In this document: in pieces, positions 6,547 through 9,730 of the stretch
Layout: each line of letters begins with the position of its first letter
Position numbering within the stretch: position 1 is the stretch's first letter
Source of the DNA: a bacterium
GTDB taxonomy: Bacteria; Patescibacteriota; Microgenomatia; UBA8517
Direction of reading: 5' to 3'
Assembly (NCBI GenBank): GCA_021824385.1
Contig: JAKAKU010000009.1
Coordinates: 1 to 9,730 of the forward strand
Length of the DNA: 9,730 nt
The notes under the pieces: model-generated
Told to the model about the DNA's origin: nothing
Database searches by the model: none
What the model saw: the letters and a program-made list of their open reading frames with translations, nothing else
Translations under genes and position numbers: made by a program

Positions 6547-7131
6547 TCATGTAAAATGGCTTCTTAGTATTGGAAGCGATTCATTCATATCCACTATTTG
6601 GTAGTCCGGAGCGCAAGTCTTGAGTGCTTCGATCTTCTCTATTTCATCATCGGTATGAAAAAAAAGAATGGTTTTAGTTCCAGCTGTCCGCCCTGCTTCT
6701 ACATCAGTGTTTTTATCACCAATGAAAATAGACCCACTAAGATATATATCGAGGTCTTTTGATACTTTAAAGAATAGTCCAGCTTTTGGCTTTCTACAAT
6801 CACAATGTAGACGGAGTGACTCCACTTTTGCATCTGGATGGTGCGGACAGATATAGGTTGCATCAATAAGAGCATTTTGTTCTCTGAGAAGTTCATGAAC
6901 CCGTGATTCAATAGCATCTGCGATTTCTTGAGTCATTTTTGCCTTTGCAACGCCGGGTTGATTTGAAATTTCAATAACCAAGATATTTCGTTTGTTTGCC
7001 CAAGAAATAACATCTGCGATACCAGTCACAAGTTGTACATCTTCTGGTTTTTGAGGAGAATCCCACCCATGGGAATAATGAACCATTTTATTGAGCACTC
7101 CATCGCGATCCACAAACAAGGCTTTTTTCAT
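6547..7131 (-). CDS. gmhB: HAD-family D-glycero-D-manno-heptose-1,7-bisphosphate 7-phosphatase, GmhB-like
   Basis: 194 residues, the usual length for GmhB. FVDRDGVLN (6-14) is the HAD motif I with nucleophile D8 and acid D10. ISNQPGVAKA (55-64) matches motif II. CPHHPDAKVESLRLHCDCRKP (95-115) carries the Cys/His zinc-binding loop typical of GmhB, with RKPKAGL after it. FIGDKNTDVEAG (136-147) is motif IV. The enzyme removes the 7-phosphate of heptose-1,7-bisphosphate to give heptose-1-phosphate. The family also contains histidinol phosphatases, but the zinc loop and the neighbours favour heptose. Its ATG overlaps the TGA of the upstream kinase gene (ATGA); no Shine-Dalgarno is at the right distance, so translation is probably coupled. 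The gene is convergent with the transaldolase. Confidence 0.88.
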   Translation of the reverse strand: MKKALFVDRDGVLNKMVHYSHGWDSPQKPEDVQLVTGIADVISWANKRNILVIEISNQPGVAKAKMTQEIADAIESRVHELLREQNALIDATYICPHHPDAKVESLRLHCDCRKPKAGLFFKVSKDLDIYLSGSIFIGDKNTDVEAGRTAGTKTILFFHTDDEIEKIEALKTCAPDYQIVDMNESLPILRSHFT

Positions 7132-8114
7132 ATATGGGCCACTACTTTCGCGCCCTCCATGTCAAAGTTAAAGAATAACTCAACTAACCCTTCTTTTGTC
7201 ATTGCTTCCCTCAATTTGCGCTTATTGTTTGGGCAACAGAAGAGCAAAAAGCCTCCCCCGCCAGCACCCATTATTTTTCCACCAAGGGCACCGTTTTTTC
7301 TGCCTAATTCATACAAATAATCGATTCGAGAAGATGTGACAGCCGTTGATAGCTTTCGTTTTGTCATCCAATGGGTATGCATGAGTTTCCCTACAGTACT
7401 CATTTTCTCGGCCAAAAGAGCTAACTCAATTTCTTTTCCGATTGACTTAATTTCATGAAGATTTTCGAGTACGGCCCGATCATCTCTCTGGGTTTTTACA
7501 CTTTGCGTTTTTAGTATTTGAGATTCTTCCCTGCGAATTCCTGTGTAAAAAATTAAAAGACTACTTTCAAGATCTTTTACAAACGAGGGGGTAAGTTTTA
7601 ACGGTTTTACGCTGACCTCACCTTCCTTATTTATTTTAAATTTTGTAATTCCCCCGTATGAGGCAATGTATTGGTCTTGTTTTCCGACAAATCTTTTAAG
7701 CTTCGCAATTTCGATTTTACAGGCCTCCTCAGCCAAAAGATGGTCTGTGATATGTTCCCGCTTTAAGGTATGAAGTGCTTTTAGAAGCGCAACCAAATAA
7801 CTTCCTGAGGAACCCATGCCTACTCCTGCCGGAAGATCTGCAAATGAATTGATTTCAATTGAATCTTTTATTTTGGTAAGCCGAAGTGCTTCTCGCACCA
7901 GTTCGTGCTGAATCTCACCAACAGTCTCAACGATTTCTGTTTTGGTGTATTTCACTCGAATAAGCTTATCGACAATCGGCCTATTAATAGTTACAAACAT
8001 GTACTTATTAATGCTTGCAGAAATAAACTCACCACCAAATTTTGAATAGTAACTCGGAAGATCAGTTCCACCACCACCGATCGGGATACGGAATGGTGCT
8101 CGAACAAGAATCAT
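7128..8114 (-). CDS. hddA: GHMP-family D-glycero-D-manno-heptose-7-phosphate kinase, HddA-like
   Basis: 328 residues, normal for this family. Motif 1, RAPFRIPIGGGGTDLPSYY (5-23), is the signature start of heptose-7-phosphate kinases. The ATP-binding motif 2 is LPAGVGMGSSGSYLVALL (94-111). GKQDQYIASYGG (144-155) is the usual D-containing active-site segment, and motif 3 is KIMGAGGGGFLL (280-291). HddA phosphorylates heptose-7-P at C1 to give the alpha-1,7-bisphosphate of the GDP-heptose route, as opposed to the HldE kinase of the ADP-heptose route. It is first of a two-gene minus-strand unit with the phosphatase, which acts next in the pathway. Related GHMP sugar kinases such as fucokinase-like enzymes have a similar start, but the neighbouring isomerase and phosphatase make heptose the better call. 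No Shine-Dalgarno is seen; the candidate promoter ends six bases before the ATG. Confidence 0.85.
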   Translation of the reverse strand: MILVRAPFRIPIGGGGTDLPSYYSKFGGEFISASINKYMFVTINRPIVDKLIRVKYTKTEIVETVGEIQHELVREALRLTKIKDSIEINSFADLPAGVGMGSSGSYLVALLKALHTLKREHITDHLLAEEACKIEIAKLKRFVGKQDQYIASYGGITKFKINKEGEVSVKPLKLTPSFVKDLESSLLIFYTGIRREESQILKTQSVKTQRDDRAVLENLHEIKSIGKEIELALLAEKMSTVGKLMHTHWMTKRKLSTAVTSSRIDYLYELGRKNGALGGKIMGAGGGGFLLFCCPNNKRKLREAMTKEGLVELFFNFDMEGAKVVAHI

Positions 8115-8120
8115 GTCCCA

Positions 8121-8149
8121 ATGGTATATACTAAATTAGCTACTTGCAA
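8121..8149 (-). promoter_or_regulatory. Candidate promoter of the kinase-phosphatase unit, leaderless layout
   Basis: On the minus strand TTGCAA (8149-8144) is followed after 17 bases by TACCAT (8126-8121), then six bases, then the ATG at 8114. Each box matches consensus at 4 of 6 positions. The layout equals that at 5079-5107. TTGCAA is its own complement, so the same box faces the divergent gene at 8184, but no well-spaced -10 box follows on that side. Confidence 0.45.
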
Positions 8150-8183
8150 TATTGAAGTTTGCAGACAAGAATAGTGCGTACCT

Positions 8184-9488
8184 ATGAAAATTGCGATTGT
8201 GGGTTTGGGACACACCGGAGAGATATATTCAGCGTGTCTTTCCGAACTTGGACACACAGTCACTGGAATTGACAAAAGTTCTGATGTTGTCAAGAACTTA
8301 AATACTGGCATTCCTCCTCTTTCTGAACCAAAACTTTCTAACCTCTTAAAAGTACATCTGAAAAAAGGAAAACTTTCCTTTACCATCGATATACGTCACA
8401 TTAAAAACTCCGATCTGATTTGGCTCACGGTTGATACTCAAATTGGTAAAGATGCACACGGGTCAACAAAACAGTTATTTTCGTATTTACGTAAAATTAT
8501 TCCCCATTTACAAAGTGGTACAAAACTTGTCGTATCAAGTCAGCTCCCCGCCGGTTCATCGGCAGAAATTTGTGATTTTATCAGGTTAGCGAGAAAAGAC
8601 CTTTCATTTGAATATGCCTATGTTCCTGAAAACTTGCGACTGGGAGAGGGAGTTGATAGTTTTATGAATGCATCACGAGTAGTTATTGGAACAAGCTCTG
8701 ACAATCTGAAAAATATATTGTCGAGATTATTTAAGAATATTACGAAAAATATCATTTTTGTGAGTGTTCCATCGGCCGAAATGATCAAACATGCAACCAA
8801 TGCATTTTTGGCAACAAGTATGAGTTTTATTTATGACATTTCAGATATTTGTGAAATTGTTGGTGCTGATGTTACAGAAGTTTCAAAAGGACTTCGGGCT
8901 GACGGGCGAATTGGAGAAAAAGCGTATGTTGACGCAAGTAGTGGGTTTTCAGGAGGACACCTCGAGCGCGATCTTCAGTATTTGCGAAAGATTGCAAAGA
9001 AAAATTCAATTACACTACCGGTAATTAATGCTGTTCATTCAAAAAACAAGCAGCGAAGCGAAATAATTACCAGAAAACTATTCCCAATTCTGGGGTCTTT
9101 TAAAGAAAAAACGATAACATTTTTTGGCATTACTTATAAAAGCGGTACCCCCACCCTGCTACACTCACTTCCACTCAAAGTTGCACAACGACTTCTATCG
9201 GAAGGCGCTCACATAAAGCTGTATGATCCGTGGGTAGATCACACTGAAATTGAGAAAGAGCTGCCTCATGGAAGTTATGAGTATGTATCGGACCCATATG
9301 ATGCAGCAACAAAAAGCGATGCCGTCATTTGCATTACCCCGTGGTCTGCACTAAAAGAACTCGAATTTGCTAAACTGGCAAGGCAAATGCGTGGCGCAAA
9401 AGTTTTTTTTGACGCCAGAAATTATTTTACTTTACAGCAGAAAGCCCTGAAAGAGGCTGGCCTGAATTATGTCGGAATAGGCCGATAG
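8184..9488 (+). CDS. UDP-glucose/GDP-mannose dehydrogenase family protein lacking the catalytic Cys
   Basis: 434 residues, normal for the family. The N-terminal Rossmann domain starts MKIAIVGLGHTG (GxGxxG 7-12) with D30 ending the second strand. SSQLPAGSS (118-126) and PENLRLGEGVDSF (148-160) match family blocks. The central domain keeps K202 and N206 in EMIKHATNAFLA and RIGEKAY (242-248). The segment that normally reads GYGGSCFPKD is GFSGGHLERD here (254-263): the catalytic Cys is His259, while Asp263 is kept. The C-terminal domain has FFGITYKSGTPTLLHSLP (313-330) in place of the usual FKPxTDDxRxSP, and LYDPW. Canonical members oxidise C6 of an NDP-sugar to the acid in two steps through a thiohemiacetal on Cys; without it, full oxidation in that way is not expected. 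I recall related proteins with GGxLxRD and DTQ/DTP variants, so this may be a distinct subfamily of unknown substrate. It is divergent from the kinase gene across 69 bases. No Shine-Dalgarno is visible. Confidence 0.82.
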   Translation: MKIAIVGLGHTGEIYSACLSELGHTVTGIDKSSDVVKNLNTGIPPLSEPKLSNLLKVHLKKGKLSFTIDIRHIKNSDLIWLTVDTQIGKDAHGSTKQLFSYLRKIIPHLQSGTKLVVSSQLPAGSSAEICDFIRLARKDLSFEYAYVPENLRLGEGVDSFMNASRVVIGTSSDNLKNILSRLFKNITKNIIFVSVPSAEMIKHATNAFLATSMSFIYDISDICEIVGADVTEVSKGLRADGRIGEKAYVDASSGFSGGHLERDLQYLRKIAKKNSITLPVINAVHSKNKQRSEIITRKLFPILGSFKEKTITFFGITYKSGTPTLLHSLPLKVAQRLLSEGAHIKLYDPWVDHTEIEKELPHGSYEYVSDPYDAATKSDAVICITPWSALKELEFAKLARQMRGAKVFFDARNYFTLQQKALKEAGLNYVGIGR

Positions 9489-9508
9489 ACTTGGTTTATA
9501 TATACACA

Positions 9509-9730
9509 ATGAATACTAAAAGACATACCACTCGAGATTCTTCAAAAATTCGTATTGCACACATCGGAGCCGGACGTATGGGAAGGCGTTGGGTGAGCGT
9601 TCTTTCAAAAAGTAGGATTGCACAGCTCACCACCATTGTTGATCATGGGTCGGGCGAAGCGCAAAAACTTGCAGCCCCCATTCCAGGTTGCAGTGCCACA
9701 CAAGACATAGAGAGCGTACTGCGAGATCCG
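9509..9730 (+). CDS. Gfo/Idh/MocA-family oxidoreductase, N-terminal part, truncated by window edge
   Basis: The frame from the ATG at 9509 stays open to the last base (74 codons). After a 13-residue polar lead it reads IRIAHIGAGRMGRRWVSVL, the NAD(P)-binding Rossmann start typical of Gfo/Idh/MocA oxidoreductases, followed by TTIVDHGSGEAQKLA at the second strand. These enzymes oxidise or reduce hydroxyls of sugars and nucleotide sugars. It lies 20 bases after the dehydrogenase-like gene, so the two may share a transcript. TATATA at 9497-9502 stands six bases before the ATG, but no -35 box at the right distance was found. Missing the C-terminal domain, the substrate cannot be guessed. Confidence 0.7.
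   Translation, partial: MNTKRHTTRDSSKIRIAHIGAGRMGRRWVSVLSKSRIAQLTTIVDHGSGEAQKLAAPIPGCSATQDIESVLRDP

Noticed and set aside
6547..7131. Histidinol-phosphate phosphatase instead of GmhB
   Set aside because: The related HisB-N enzymes share the fold, but no histidine genes are nearby, whereas a heptose kinase overlaps it and a GmhA-like gene is close.
8184..9488. Loss of the Cys in the dehydrogenase as a sign of a pseudogene
   Set aside because: The frame is intact over full length, other active-site residues (K202, N206, D263) are kept, and the altered motif is coherent, so a functional variant is more likely than decay.

Overview
The window most likely comes from a Candidate Phyla Radiation (Patescibacteria) bacterium, probably of the Parcubacteria type. 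The evidence is the company of protein types: a very long Thr/Ser/Gly-rich repeat fibre with the C-terminal modules I associate with these cells, a REP-associated-type (HUH/Y1) transposase of the CPR style, and a small membrane protein whose extracytoplasmic tail I associate with the same group. Family assignments are from motif recall, not from a search. TGA acts as a normal stop at the end of three genes (4389-4391, 6547-6549, 7128-7130), which argues against the UGA=Gly code of Gracilibacteria/Absconditabacteria. Genes are tightly packed, often with 1-4 base overlaps.

Left part (1-5023, + strand), a cell-surface region. A giant fibre gene enters from the left edge and ends at 2963. After a 216-base gap holding small hairpins and a candidate promoter comes a gene of unusual build: an HUH/Y1 transposase-like nuclease domain, then one transmembrane helix, then an SH3b-like domain predicted to lie outside the cell (3180-4391). 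It overlaps by four bases a three-helix membrane protein with a small extracytoplasmic domain (4388-5023). This pair is the best candidate for something undescribed.

Right part (5114-9730), a sugar-nucleotide region. A SIS-domain sedoheptulose-7-phosphate isomerase-like gene (gmhA-like) overlaps a transaldolase gene by one base or sits just upstream of it. Converging from the other strand are a GHMP heptose-7-phosphate kinase (hddA-like) and a HAD heptose-bisphosphate phosphatase (gmhB-like), overlapping by four bases. Together these four could make sedoheptulose-7-P and carry it through heptose-7-P and heptose-1,7-bisP to heptose-1-P, the precursor of a GDP- or ADP-activated heptose. The nucleotidyltransferase that would finish the pathway is not in the window. 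Divergent from the kinase is a UDP-glucose/GDP-mannose dehydrogenase-like gene that has His where the family has its catalytic Cys, followed by the start of a Gfo/Idh/MocA oxidoreductase that runs off the right edge. The likely theme is a surface glycan or S-layer sugar.

Regulation: three genes that open transcription units (3180, 5114, and 8114 on the minus strand) share one geometry, TTGNNA, 17 bases, TANNNT, then 5-6 bases, then ATG. This places the transcription start at or next to the start codon and suggests leaderless mRNAs. A clear Shine-Dalgarno sequence is seen only before the internal transaldolase gene. No RNA genes, CRISPR arrays or complete insertion sequences were seen. No gene-free stretch exceeds 300 bases.
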